Below, piece by piece: positions 16,993 to 25,639 of a stretch of 34,000 bases of DNA (the stretch's first letter is position 1; each line of letters starts with the position of its first letter). The DNA comes from Verrucomicrobiota bacterium (GTDB lineage: Bacteria; Verrucomicrobiota; Verrucomicrobiia; Limisphaerales; JACDHS01). Below the pieces are notes generated by a model, which worked only from the letters and a program-made list of their open reading frames with translations, searched no databases and had not been told where the DNA came from. The DNA lies in the NCBI GenBank assembly GCA_013820875.1, contig JACDHS010000052.1, forward strand, positions 1-34,000. The letters run 5' to 3'. The position numbers and the translations under genes were made by a program.

Positions 16993-17979
16993 ATGAACAA
17001 ATCGAAGAGAGGAAAAGAAAACGATTCCGCCGATGCAAAAAACCGCGGGCGCGAAGCCGAGAGGCCTACCGCGATTCCGCGCAAAGGTTGGCGCGACATT
17101 CTGAAACGGACGAAAGCTGAGATGGATGATGACAACATGCTCATCATCGCAGCAGGGGTGGCGTTCTATTTGTTGATCGGGATCGTTCCCGGTTTGATCG
17201 CGCTTATTTCCATCTATGGTTTGATCGCTGATCCAGGGCAAGTGCAGCAACAGTTTGCTGCCATCTCCGGAGTTTTACCGCAGGCAGCATCGGAGTTGCT
17301 CTCTGGACAAATGCAGCGTATCGCGGGCAACAACACGGCTGCGGGATGGGGAGCTGCCATCAGTATATTGGCGGCACTATGGGCGAGTAGCAGCGCCATG
17401 AAAGCGCTCGTCAGAGCACTTAATATTGCCTACGACGAGACGGAGAAAAGAAGCTTCATCAAACTGACCGCCATCACCCTGGTGTTAACTTTGGGAGTTG
17501 TGGCGACTGGCATTGTCGCCATTGGCGCAATTGTCTTTCTGCCGATGGTATTAAACTTCGTTGGTTTTGGGGACAATTCTCAACTGATCGCGAACCTGAT
17601 ACGATGGCCGTTGCTTGCCTTGATTGCGGTTCTTGGCCTGGCGGTTCTTTATCGATTCGGTCCAAACCGTACGGAGCCGCAGTGGCGCTGGGTCTCGGGG
17701 GGGGCAGTTGTGGCGATGCTTCTGTGGGTGCTCGCTTCTGCCGCCTTTTCATTCTACGTCTCGAATTTCGGAAACTACAATGAGATGTACGGATCGCTCG
17801 CCGCGATTGTCATCATGATGTTGTGGCTTTATCTCTCATCTTTGGCGGTATTGATTGGGGCTGAACTGAACGCCGAAATGGAGCATCAAACGGCGAAGGA
17901 TACTACCAAACAACCGGAGAAACGGATGGGGAAACGCGGTGCTCATGTCGCCGACGATCTCGGTGAATCCTATGCATAA
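16993..17979 (+). CDS. YihY/virulence factor BrkB family membrane protein
   Basis: The product has 328 residues. After a charged N-terminus come six membrane helices. Family features are WRDILKRTKAEMDDDNMLII, AAGVAFYLLIGIVPGLIALI, WASSSAMKALVRALNIAYDE and the final YGSLAAIVIMMLWLYLSSLA-VLIGAELNAE. BrkB-family proteins were once called RNase BN by mistake; their transport function is not established. Its place after the DUF3618 gene is a recurring arrangement and supports a shared envelope-stress role. A terminator follows at 18038-18063. Confidence 0.9.
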   Translation: MNKSKRGKENDSADAKNRGREAERPTAIPRKGWRDILKRTKAEMDDDNMLIIAAGVAFYLLIGIVPGLIALISIYGLIADPGQVQQQFAAISGVLPQAASELLSGQMQRIAGNNTAAGWGAAISILAALWASSSAMKALVRALNIAYDETEKRSFIKLTAITLVLTLGVVATGIVAIGAIVFLPMVLNFVGFGDNSQLIANLIRWPLLALIAVLGLAVLYRFGPNRTEPQWRWVSGGAVVAMLLWVLASAAFSFYVSNFGNYNEMYGSLAAIVIMMLWLYLSSLAVLIGAELNAEMEHQTAKDTTKQPEKRMGKRGAHVADDLGESYA

Positions 17980-18037
17980 TTAAGCATGCGTTTTGAGTTT
18001 TCCCGCTACAGCGGAGACCGATTCCGATTCTCCGCCG

Positions 18038-18063
18038 CAGGTTTGGAGCAAAAACCTGTTTTT
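18038..18063 (+). terminator. Rho-independent terminator of the envelope operon
   Basis: A perfect 7-bp stem (caggttt/aaacctg) with a 7-base loop is followed at once by five T. It lies 58 bases after the yihY-like stop codon. Confidence 0.65.
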
Positions 18064-18244
18064 GGGGGAAAATTGCAAAAAACGGATTTTTGACTCCCAA
18101 CACACTGTGCTGAAGCTCAAAAAGCCTTTTTGCGTCTTCCGCAAGGTGCGTGTTTTGCGGGCAGGTGCGAAAGCTTCATCCGCGCAAATTGTCGAAAAAT
18201 AAGGGGTTTTTCACTTTGGGGCGCCAGAAACGTGGCCTGGAGAG

Positions 18245-18552
18245 TCTCAAGGCCACTTTGATATCAAATCAAAACCGTCTGGATGGTCTCAAGGCCACTT
18301 GAATATCAAATCAAAACCGTCTGGACGGTCTCAAGGCCACTTGAATATCAAATCAAAACCGCCTGGATGGTCTCAAGGCCACTTAAATATCAAATCGAAA
18401 CCGCCTGGATGGTCTCAAGGCCACTTAAATATCAAATCGAAACCGCCCGGATGGTCTCAAGGCCACTTGAATATCATATCGAAACCGCCTGGATGGTCTC
18501 AAGGTCACTTGAATATCATATCAAAACCGCCTGGACGGTCTCAAGGCCACTT
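18245..18552. repeat. 42-bp tandem repeat (minisatellite), 7.3 copies
   Basis: Copies start at 18245, 18287, 18329, 18371, 18413, 18455, 18497 and a partial at 18539, an exact 42-base period with no indels. Each begins tctcaaggccactt and contains atatcaaatc or atatcatatc and aaaccg. There are no spacers, so it is not CRISPR. In one frame (SQGHLNIKSKPPGW per unit) several of the differences are silent, but no start codon with a ribosome binding site precedes it. Confidence 0.92.
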
Positions 18553-18658
18553 CCGCCGGTGTAGGAAATATCCGTTTTGCGGACAGGCTCTACGCAGCGT
18601 CCGCAGTTGCGAGTTCGGGGACGGTTCCTGGTGCCGGTTCGCAGAACGAAACGTGAAC

Positions 18659-18677
18659 ACTGGGCGAGACGCCCAGT
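18659..18677. repeat. GAGAC-loop hairpin
   Basis: A perfect stem actgggc/gcccagt encloses the loop GAGAC. The same loop recurs in hairpins at 18683-18701, 25640-25660 (other strand) and 33809-33840. Confidence 0.6.
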
Positions 18678-18682
18678 AAACT

Positions 18683-18701
18683 CGCAACCGAGACGGTCGC
18701 G
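18683..18701. repeat. GAGAC-loop hairpin, one mismatch
   Basis: Arms cgcaacc and ggtcgcg (one A-C mismatch) surround GAGAC. It lies 5 bases after the preceding hairpin of the same type. Confidence 0.5.
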
Positions 18702-18825
18702 CTACAAGTGGGAACCGCCGTCAATTACCGCAAATGATGTGTTTCTTCCCCAGAAGCTTTGTCGTCGTGTTTCTCATTTTTCTGGCGTAATGCACCCGGA
18801 ATGTTGTTTTCTATGGTGCTTGAAA

Positions 18826-21522
18826 ATGTTGTTACGAGTTTTCCCCCTCCTGATCGGTTGCTTTCTTTCCACTGTTCAACTGTCGGTTGCAGAAAGTGAG
18901 TTTTTTGAAACGTTGCCGAATGGCGAACGCCCTCCGGTTATCTCAGGCGAAACTTCATGGGAAACTAATTTCGTCGGCGCTGCGCGACAACCTTCCGGGA
19001 ATCTCGCTAACCGATTAATTTTCACCTGTGGCGGTCATGGCTGGACCTGGAGCAGCAAGAAAGGTTGGTACACCCAACGCGGCGTTGGCCAGGAGATGAA
19101 CGAGGACTATGGCAACCTCGACCAGATGAATTCTTTTGTGCCCTATGCCTTCAACTCCGGGGCAACGGTGGTCACATTTCGCCCGGTGGGTCAGCAAACG
19201 AACGAAGTGGTGCTGGATAATGATTCGCGTGGTGTGACCTTCTCGGGCAAATGGTTCAATAGTAGTTCGGAAATTTTCTTCGGCAAAGAAGGCGCGCTTC
19301 CATACCGCTTCGCACCCCTGGCTGCTGCCGAAACGGCCACTGCGACCTACACTCCGAAAATTCCGCTCGCCGGTTTTTACCCGGTTTACACATGGGCGCG
19401 ACATGGCGCCGATCGCACGAGTCAGCTCTACCGCATCCTCCATACCGGCGGACAAACGCTCGTCCGTGTGCCGCATCACATGGTGGGCAATGGCTGGGTT
19501 TACCTGGGTACCTATTATTTCGATGCCGGCGCGAATCGCTGGAAAGGTTCTGTCGTCATCAGCAATCTGCAGCCGTCACCCGGCTTCGGCAGTGTGGCCA
19601 TCGCAGATGCTGTTCGTTTCGGCAATGGCATGGGCGATTTCGTTCCGGAAGGTGGAACAGTTTCCGGCTATCCACGCGAGGAAGAAGCATCGCGTTACTG
19701 GGTGGAAAGCAGCTTTGGGCAAGGGCAGACGAATTTTCTCGCCCGCGGATCGAGCGAGCATCAAGGCGGCAATGTCGGCGCGCCAATCCGTTTGGCGCGC
19801 GAGATGAATCGCGAAAGCGAAGGCAACATGTTCAAGCGCATTTACCTTGGCTTCCATTCAAACGCGGGCGGTGGCCGCGGCGTGATTGGGCTTTGGAATA
19901 ATCCTGAACTTTTTCCCGGCACAAAAACGCCCAACCAGGAACGTTGGGCTGAACTGCTCGGCATTGAGGTGAATGACACGTTCACCGCGATGAGCACTCC
20001 TCCGTTGGAGGTTCCGTGGTTCGGTCGCACACGCCTCATCTATGCGCGTGACGATTACGCTTTCGGCGAACTGAACGATCGCTACATCGGCGGCGAATTC
20101 GACGCCACCATCCTCGAAGTTGCATTTCATGATAGTGCCGATGATGCGAAACTGCTGCGTGATCCGAAAGTGCGGGACATCCTGGGTCGTTGTAGTTACC
20201 AGGCGACGGTGCGGTATATGAATGAATTTGATGATGTGCCGATGGAATACCTTTCGCAGCCGCCGCAGAATCCGCGTGCGCGCAGCTCCGGCGATGCCGT
20301 TGTCGTGGCGTGGGACAGGCCGGTGGATGTGAAACAAAACACACCGGAGTCATACCTGGTCTATCGTTCTGAAAATGGATACGGCTTCGGAAAACCAGTG
20401 CGTGTTCCTGCCACGAAATCCTCCGTGCGATTGGAAGGTCTGCCGAAGAATAAGGCCGTTTATTTCCGTGTGACCGCGTTGAATGCAGCGGGTGAATCGT
20501 TGCCATCGACAGTGGTCGGCGCTCGCCGTCCTTCCAGAGCGACTGAGACAAAGGTTCTTTTCGTCAATGGTTTTACGCAGTTCGATCGTTTCAATAATCC
20601 AAGACAAACCATTGCATCGACCAATTACATTGCGCCGGGTGCTTTCGGAAAAATGGATCGGGTGATTCCGCGTTTAAACAATGCCTTCGATTACGTGGTG
20701 CAACATGGCAATGCATTGGATAAAAAACGTCGTGCCTTCGATTCATGCCAGCGCGATGCGATCTCAAGCGGGTTAATTAATCTCGATCATTACTCCGCCG
20801 TGATTTGGGCATCAGGCCGCCAACAAACCAATCTGTTCGATGCCAGCGAACAGCGCGCCTTGAGCAGATATGTGGCAGCGGGAGGAAATTTGTTCCTCTC
20901 CGGCGCGCACATCGCGGAAGGATTGGCTCAGCTACGCAGCCCAGAGCCGTCAGCGTTGGAGGAGATATTCGGATGCGACGATTGTCCATCCTTGCAAATC
21001 CAATCGTTCTCGGCCAGCGCCGAGCAGGACACCATTTTTCGTCGAAACCGAAACATCACTTTTGGCGAAGGTCGCCATGACACTTATTTTCTGGCCACGG
21101 TTAATGCATTTAACACACCGAACACCGCGGTGACTGCGTTGCTCTACGGAGATGCCGCCGGCACGGCTGCGGTGCAGTTTGAAACCCCGGCTGGCGGTAA
21201 AGTGGTTTGTTTCGGGTTTCCATTTGAAACGATCTCCTCGGAGAAAAGCCGCGCGGAATACCTGTCAGACATCCTTGATTACTTTGAACTGAAAAGCCGT
21301 CCGAATGCCATTACCCCGCGACTGGCGGAAACGGAAGCTGGTTCGCACCTGATCTGGTTCGCGCAACCCGGTCGCCGCTATCAATTGCAAGCTTCCGAGA
21401 AGGGAACCAGCGCTGTTTGGAAGAATATCGGCGCACCGGTTTCAGCAACTGGTCTAACGGCGCGTTATACGGAAACTTTACCAGGCGAGCGTGTTACTTA
21501 CCGGGTTATCCGCTTGAACTGA
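18826..21522 (+). CDS. Secreted N-acetylmuramoyl-L-alanine amidase-like protein with golvesin, FN3 and GATase1-like domains
   Basis: ATG 18826 gives 898 residues starting with a signal peptide (MLLRVFPLLIGCFLSTVQLS). ATG 18790 is a weaker alternative; the open frame reaches further upstream only by chance. The amidase seems split in two. The first half has IFTCGGHGWTW...TQRG...EDYGN (first zinc His). Then comes a golvesin/xanthan-lyase-type domain (GFYPVYTWARHGADRTSQLY to IADAVRFGNGMGDF). The second half has MFKRIYLGFHSNAGGGRG (second His) and ATILEVAFHDSADDAKLLRD. After this: FN3 (about 482-570), a GATase1/ThuA-like domain (TKVLFVNGFTQFDRF to SDILDYFEL) and the C-terminal ~65-residue domain shared with the SpoIID protein. 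Likely role: peptidoglycan cleavage outside the cytoplasm. Catalytic competence is not proven. Confidence 0.82.
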   Translation: MLLRVFPLLIGCFLSTVQLSVAESEFFETLPNGERPPVISGETSWETNFVGAARQPSGNLANRLIFTCGGHGWTWSSKKGWYTQRGVGQEMNEDYGNLDQMNSFVPYAFNSGATVVTFRPVGQQTNEVVLDNDSRGVTFSGKWFNSSSEIFFGKEGALPYRFAPLAAAETATATYTPKIPLAGFYPVYTWARHGADRTSQLYRILHTGGQTLVRVPHHMVGNGWVYLGTYYFDAGANRWKGSVVISNLQPSPGFGSVAIADAVRFGNGMGDFVPEGGTVSGYPREEEASRYWVESSFGQGQTNFLARGSSEHQGGNVGAPIRLAREMNRESEGNMFKRIYLGFHSNAGGGRGVIGLWNNPELFPGTKTPNQERWAELLGIEVNDTFTAMSTPPLEVPWFGRTRLIYARDDYAFGELNDRYIGGEFDATILEVAFHDSADDAKLLRDPKVRDILGRCSYQATVRYMNEFDDVPMEYLSQPPQNPRARSSGDAVVVAWDRPVDVKQNTPESYLVYRSENGYGFGKPVRVPATKSSVRLEGLPKNKAVYFRVTALNAAGESLPSTVVGARRPSRATETKVLFVNGFTQFDRFNNPRQTIASTNYIAPGAFGKMDRVIPRLNNAFDYVVQHGNALDKKRRAFDSCQRDAISSGLINLDHYSAVIWASGRQQTNLFDASEQRALSRYVAAGGNLFLSGAHIAEGLAQLRSPEPSALEEIFGCDDCPSLQIQSFSASAEQDTIFRRNRNITFGEGRHDTYFLATVNAFNTPNTAVTALLYGDAAGTAAVQFETPAGGKVVCFGFPFETISSEKSRAEYLSDILDYFELKSRPNAITPRLAETEAGSHLIWFAQPGRRYQLQASEKGTSAVWKNIGAPVSATGLTARYTETLPGERVTYRVIRLN

Positions 21523-21680
21523 GTGGCTTGATGCGCATGAGGACTCGCCAGGTCATGAAGACCCGAATAGTCCTTCGATTCCACGCCAATCTTATTCGTT
21601 TGAAATCGCGCCCGGATTCCATCTTATGAATTCTCCATTGTTGACGCATTTGCGTGTTTGGTGCTCCTTAACAGGGGCGC

Positions 21681-22511
21681 ATGAACAAGATACTGGAAAA
21701 TTATTGGAAGGTCTTCTCCTACGGTTATGTGGCGCATCTGGTCCGCTATATCGCCCTGGCCGGGTTGGCGTATCTTTTGTTTTACGTTTTTCTGCGACGG
21801 AAAACGATTCACCGGAAGATTCAGCAACTCTTTCCCAAAGGTGCTGAGATCCGGCGTGAGATATTTTATAGTCTCAGTTCATTGGCGATCTTTGCCGGGG
21901 TCGGTGTCCTCACGGTCATGCTGCGCAAGGCGGGCTTGATTCAACTTTACTTCGACATCAGCAAATATGGATGGACTTATCTGTGTATCTCCACGGTGGC
22001 CCTCATTTTTCTACATGATACCTGGTTCTACTGGACGCATCGGCTGATGCATACGCGGCGCCTGTTTCCGATCATGCATCGCGTGCATCATCTCAGTCAT
22101 AATCCGACTCCCTGGGCGGCTTTTGCGTTTCATCCGACGGAAGCGGTTGTGCAGGCGATTGTGTTTCCGGTGGTTGCACTTTTCATGCCGCTGCATCCGT
22201 TGACTGCGCTCGTCTGGCTGTTTTACATGACTCTGCTGAATGTGCTGGGACATCTCGGGTTCGAGATTCTGCCGCGTGGTTTTGTGCGGCACTGGTGGAG
22301 TCGCTGGCACAATACCTCGGTGCATCACAATATGCATCATCGCCACGTGAACTGTAATTACGGTCTCTATTTCAACATCTGGGATCGTGTGATGAAAACG
22401 AATCACGCGCGTTACGAAGAAGAGTACGAACGGGTCACGGAAGGGAATCGCGAAGTGCAGGGCGATTCGGTTTCTCACAGGGAAAGAGCAATGACAACCG
22501 GTGAGAAATGA
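21681..22511 (+). CDS. Sterol desaturase/fatty acid hydroxylase family protein
   Basis: The product has 276 residues and three to four membrane helices before the histidine region. The di-iron clusters are HDTWFYWTHRLMH, HRVHHLSHNPTPW and HNTSVHHNMHH, followed by NCNYGLYFNIWDRVMKTNH, which is diagnostic of the bacterial sterol-desaturase-like group. It probably hydroxylates a lipid alkyl chain or a sterol/hopanoid-like substrate; the substrate cannot be inferred from context. The C-terminal ~35 residues are charged and not conserved. AGGGG lies 5 bases before ATG 21681. It is followed 37 bp later by the SGNH hydrolase gene. Confidence 0.88.
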   Translation: MNKILENYWKVFSYGYVAHLVRYIALAGLAYLLFYVFLRRKTIHRKIQQLFPKGAEIRREIFYSLSSLAIFAGVGVLTVMLRKAGLIQLYFDISKYGWTYLCISTVALIFLHDTWFYWTHRLMHTRRLFPIMHRVHHLSHNPTPWAAFAFHPTEAVVQAIVFPVVALFMPLHPLTALVWLFYMTLLNVLGHLGFEILPRGFVRHWWSRWHNTSVHHNMHHRHVNCNYGLYFNIWDRVMKTNHARYEEEYERVTEGNREVQGDSVSHRERAMTTGEK

Positions 22512-22548
22512 CGTTGCAAATGGGTTCCGTGACCGTTAATCAGCCAGG

Positions 22549-23634
22549 GTGAAAGTGAAAGTTTTTCCGTGCGTTGCATTTCTAACTCTGCTCCTGATCT
22601 GCTCGGCGAGCGGACAAGCCCCCAGGCTGACGTGGCACGGTGTGCGCAGCCTTCCGATCGAAGGAAAAGGCTGGGAGGATACCAAAGATTTCTACGATAG
22701 GCTGCCAGCCCGCGCTGAGAAAATGGTGAGGCCGTCCGTTTGGAATTTGAGCCGTGATTCCGCGGGATTGTGCGCGCGTTTCGTGACGGATGCCGAATCC
22801 ATTTCGGCTAAATGGACCTTGCGTAAGGAGTCACTTTCCATGCCGCATATGCCGGCCAGCGGTATGAGTGGGCTGGATCTCTATGTGAAAGAGCAGGGGA
22901 AATGGCGATGGTTGGGAGCGGGGCGCCCAAAACAATTCCCGACAAACGAAGCTGTTCTCGTGAGGAATGTGCCGAAAGCGCAACGCGAGTATCTGCTTTA
23001 TCTTCCGCTCTATAACGGCGTGACTGCCGTGGACATCGGTGTGCCAGCCGAAGCGAAATTTCACGCCGCGCCTTCACGGGATGATAAGAAGCCGATCGTT
23101 TTCTACGGAACCTCCATCCTGCAAGGCGGCTGTGCCTCACGCCCGGGGCTGGCGTATCCGGCAATCATCGGACGCAAGCTGGATTGGCCAGTGATCAACC
23201 TGGGGTTCTCTGGCAATGCGAAGTCCGAACCGGAATTGGCCGAGCTCCTTGCTGAACTGGATCCCTCTGCTTACGTGCTGGATCCGCTGCCGAATATGGA
23301 TGCGGTTGCCGTGCGCGAACGAATCGAACCGTTCGTTCACACACTTCGCAGCGCCCATCCCAAAACTCCCATCATCCTCGTGGAAAGTCTTTCTTATACA
23401 GATGGATTTTTGGTGGAGACACGAAAAAATCGTTATACCTCATCCAACGCCGCGCTGCGTGAGGCGTTTAAAAATCTCAAGAAATCCGGTGTGAAGAATC
23501 TCCACTATATTCCCGGTAAAGATTTGATCGGTCAGGATGGCGAAGGAACAGTGGATGGCACGCATCCGAATGATCTTGGTTTCATGCGGATGGCCGACGA
23601 GATCGGACCGGTGTTGCGGAGATTGGTCAGGTAG
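22549..23634 (+). CDS. Secreted SGNH/GDSL hydrolase
   Basis: The product has 361 residues from GTG 22549 (a second GTG two codons on is equally possible). It begins with a signal peptide (VFPCVAFLTLLLICSASGQA). The first ~170 residues form the beta-sandwich domain that accompanies this SGNH subfamily (SGLDLYVKEQGKWRWLGAGR). The catalytic domain has block I IVFYGTSILQGG (nucleophile Ser), block II NLGFSGNA, block III LDPLPNM and block V DGTHPNDLGF (Asp and His). These enzymes are typically esterases, often deacetylating carbohydrates; the substrate is unknown. Confidence 0.87.
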   Translation: MKVKVFPCVAFLTLLLICSASGQAPRLTWHGVRSLPIEGKGWEDTKDFYDRLPARAEKMVRPSVWNLSRDSAGLCARFVTDAESISAKWTLRKESLSMPHMPASGMSGLDLYVKEQGKWRWLGAGRPKQFPTNEAVLVRNVPKAQREYLLYLPLYNGVTAVDIGVPAEAKFHAAPSRDDKKPIVFYGTSILQGGCASRPGLAYPAIIGRKLDWPVINLGFSGNAKSEPELAELLAELDPSAYVLDPLPNMDAVAVRERIEPFVHTLRSAHPKTPIILVESLSYTDGFLVETRKNRYTSSNAALREAFKNLKKSGVKNLHYIPGKDLIGQDGEGTVDGTHPNDLGFMRMADEIGPVLRRLVR

Positions 23635-23704
23635 CTGTTGGATCAAACTTCGGGGAGATAAAACTTTAGGGAAGTATGTTTTTTTGCTTCAATACCACTT
23701 CACT

Positions 23705-25120
23705 ATGGAGAAACAGCCTTTCCCCACATCGGACCGCAAAGTTTCTGTGATTGTTCCGGCTCTGAACGAGTCGGAGACAGTTGCTTCTGTGGTGGAATTC
23801 GCGCGGCGTTGTCCGCTGGTTGATGAAGTCATTGTTGTAGATGACGGTTCGGTGGATGGCACGCCGGAGTTGGCGTCCGCCGCGGGTGCAGTCGTTTTTA
23901 CCAGCACGATGCTCGGCAAGGGTGTCTCCATGGAAGACGGTCTTCATTATGCAAAAAATGAAACAGTTCTCTACCTCGACGGTGATTTGAGCAGTCTCAG
24001 CCCCGATGTCATTGAACGCATGGTCGAGCCGATTCTCACTGGCAACGCTGATTTTGTGAAAGCACGTTTCACACGCAGTGCGGGACGGGTCACCACACTC
24101 ACCGCGCGCCCTTTGCTGAAAACGTATTTCCCTGAGATCGCCCATTTCGTTCAACCATTGAGCGGCGTGATGGCGGCCCGGAAATCGTTTCTGGAAGACC
24201 TCCGGTTTGAGAACGATTACGGGGTGGATATCGGCCTCTTCATCGATGCTGCCATGAACCACGCAAGGGTGGCCGAAGTGGATATTGGACATATCGATCA
24301 CGACAGTCATCCGCTCGCTGTGCTGGAAGAGATGGCTACCCAGGTGGCCCGGACGATTTTGGATCGCGCGGCGACATACGGTCGTCTGCGTTACTCCTAT
24401 ATTCGTGAAGTGCAGGAAGATGAACGGCATCGCAAAGCCGAGTTGTCGAATGTTTTGCAACACATTCCGAAGTGCGAACAACTCGCTTTGTTCGACATGG
24501 ATGGTGTTTTGCTGAAGGACCGGTTTATTCGGGAATTGGCAAAGCGCACCGAGAAGGAATCGCAACTCGCCGAGTTTTTGGATCGTTTCGACATGGATGT
24601 CGAGGAGCGTGCCCGAAAAATTGCGGCTATTTTCACCGGTGTTGCCCGGAGCGTTTTTGAACAAACAGCCCGGGAAATGCCGCTGACTCCCGGTGCCGCC
24701 GAGACAATCGTAGGTTTGCGGAAAGCCGGTTTCCGCGTTGGGATTGTCACCGATAGCTATCATGTTGCAGCGGAAATTGTCCGAAGACGTGTCTTTGCCG
24801 ATTTCAGCTTCGCCAATTTAATGCGTTTCAAAAACGGCAAGGCCAGCGGAGGCATCACGCTTGCGCCGGGAATGGTATATGCCGGTGGTTGTTCGGTTCA
24901 CAAACACTGCAAGGTCAACGTCATGCGTCACCTCATGGAACGAATGGAGATTGGTCCGGACTGTGTGCTGGCGGTCGGTGATGGCGAAAATGACGTTTGC
25001 ATGCTCCAGGCAGCGGGTGTTTCCGTCGCTTTCGAACCCAAGACCGAGAACGTCCGCGCCGCCGGGCAACATATTGTTGAAGGCAATCTCACCGGAGTGC
25101 TTGAAGTTCTCCAAAAATAG
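23705..25120 (+). CDS. Fused GpgS-like glycosyltransferase and HAD phosphatase, predicted glucosylglycerate-type synthase
   Basis: ATG 23705 gives 471 residues. Residues 12-235 form a GT-A transferase: VSVIVPALNES, VDDGSVDGT (46-53), a DGD metal motif (92-94), GRVTTLTARPLL (127-138), FPEIAHFVQPLSG (142-154), YGVDIGLFID (172-181) and HPLAVLEEMATQVARTIL (202-219). The last four follow the pattern of glucosyl-3-phosphoglycerate synthase (GT81), which joins NDP-glucose and 3-phosphoglycerate. Residues 258-471 form a SerB-like HAD phosphatase: FDMDGVLLKD (motif I), IVTDSY (II), KHCK (III) and GDGENDVCML (IV). The pair would make the phosphorylated sugar-glycerate and remove the phosphate in one chain, giving a compatible solute. 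The mannosyl analogue MgsD of Dehalococcoides is a known synthase-phosphatase fusion. The sugar donor is not determined, and other HAD substrates are possible. Confidence 0.8.
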   Translation: MEKQPFPTSDRKVSVIVPALNESETVASVVEFARRCPLVDEVIVVDDGSVDGTPELASAAGAVVFTSTMLGKGVSMEDGLHYAKNETVLYLDGDLSSLSPDVIERMVEPILTGNADFVKARFTRSAGRVTTLTARPLLKTYFPEIAHFVQPLSGVMAARKSFLEDLRFENDYGVDIGLFIDAAMNHARVAEVDIGHIDHDSHPLAVLEEMATQVARTILDRAATYGRLRYSYIREVQEDERHRKAELSNVLQHIPKCEQLALFDMDGVLLKDRFIRELAKRTEKESQLAEFLDRFDMDVEERARKIAAIFTGVARSVFEQTAREMPLTPGAAETIVGLRKAGFRVGIVTDSYHVAAEIVRRRVFADFSFANLMRFKNGKASGGITLAPGMVYAGGCSVHKHCKVNVMRHLMERMEIGPDCVLAVGDGENDVCMLQAAGVSVAFEPKTENVRAAGQHIVEGNLTGVLEVLQK

Positions 25121-25135
25121 GAGATAAGTTCCGGC

Positions 25136-25621
25136 GTGCCTGAACTGGAAACGGAACTGATCTCATTTAAAAATTCACCAATCGACCGGTTGGGTGCCTT
25201 CGCCAGAAAGAAAATTCCGCGAGGCGCCCGCCTGATTGAATACATCGGCGAAAGAATCGACAAAGCCGAATCAGCCAGGCGATGCGAGGCGGAGAACTAC
25301 TACATCTTCACTCTCGACGACGATTGGGACATCGACGGCGACAAAGATTGGAACCCGGCCAAATACATCAACCACAGTTGCGCCCCCAACGCGGAAGCAC
25401 AGATCGTGGATGGCCATATCTGGATTTATGCTTTGTGCAAGATTGAGCCGGGTGAAGAAATCACCTTCAACTACGGCTACGATCTGGAGAACTACAAGGA
25501 TCATGTCTGCCGCTGTGGCGCGCGAACTTGTCTTGGCTATATGGTTGCCGAAGAGCTCTTTGACGAAGTGCGGAAGATTAACGAAGCCGCCGCATCAGCA
25601 ACCGAGCCTGCGACCGTGTAG
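25136..25621 (+). CDS. SET-domain protein lysine methyltransferase
   Basis: The product has 161 residues from GTG 25136 with AGGAG 13 bases upstream. It is nearly all SET domain: LGAFARKKIPRGARLIEYIG at the N-terminus, KYINHSCAPNAEAQ (the NHSC cofactor/active-site loop), GEEITFNYGYD (ELTFDY-like motif with catalytic Tyr) and a post-SET CxCx4C (CRCGARTC). SET enzymes transfer methyl from S-adenosylmethionine to lysines, classically histone tails; bacterial members are known in Chlamydia and others. The target here is unknown. It lies 15 bp after the GT/HAD gene and 126 bp before an SNF2 helicase gene. Confidence 0.93.
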   Translation: MPELETELISFKNSPIDRLGAFARKKIPRGARLIEYIGERIDKAESARRCEAENYYIFTLDDDWDIDGDKDWNPAKYINHSCAPNAEAQIVDGHIWIYALCKIEPGEEITFNYGYDLENYKDHVCRCGARTCLGYMVAEELFDEVRKINEAAASATEPATV

Positions 25622-25639
25622 GAGCGCTCCACCAACGTG

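Larger units (their letters stand above)
17980..18825. other. Repeat-rich intergenic region
   Basis: These 846 bases without a convincing gene contain a terminator (18038-18063), an A/T-run-rich segment (18060-18230), seven and a fraction 42-bp tandem repeats (18245-18552) and two GAGAC-loop hairpins (18659-18701). Open frames across the tandem repeat arise because 42 is a multiple of three. Confidence 0.6.

Noticed and set aside
15588-17979. Prophage or lysis module suggested by the holin name
   Set aside because: No phage structural, integrase or lysin genes are nearby; the neighbours are the usual stress-operon partners.
18245-18552. CRISPR array
   Set aside because: Units are directly adjacent without variable spacers and no cas genes are present.
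18577-18825. 83-residue N-terminal extension of the amidase
   Set aside because: It runs through the GAGAC hairpins, and the signal peptide begins only at ATG 18826 (or 18790).
23666-24763. 365-residue minus-strand ORF
   Set aside because: It is a shadow of the GT/HAD fusion gene, which carries all known motifs on the plus strand.
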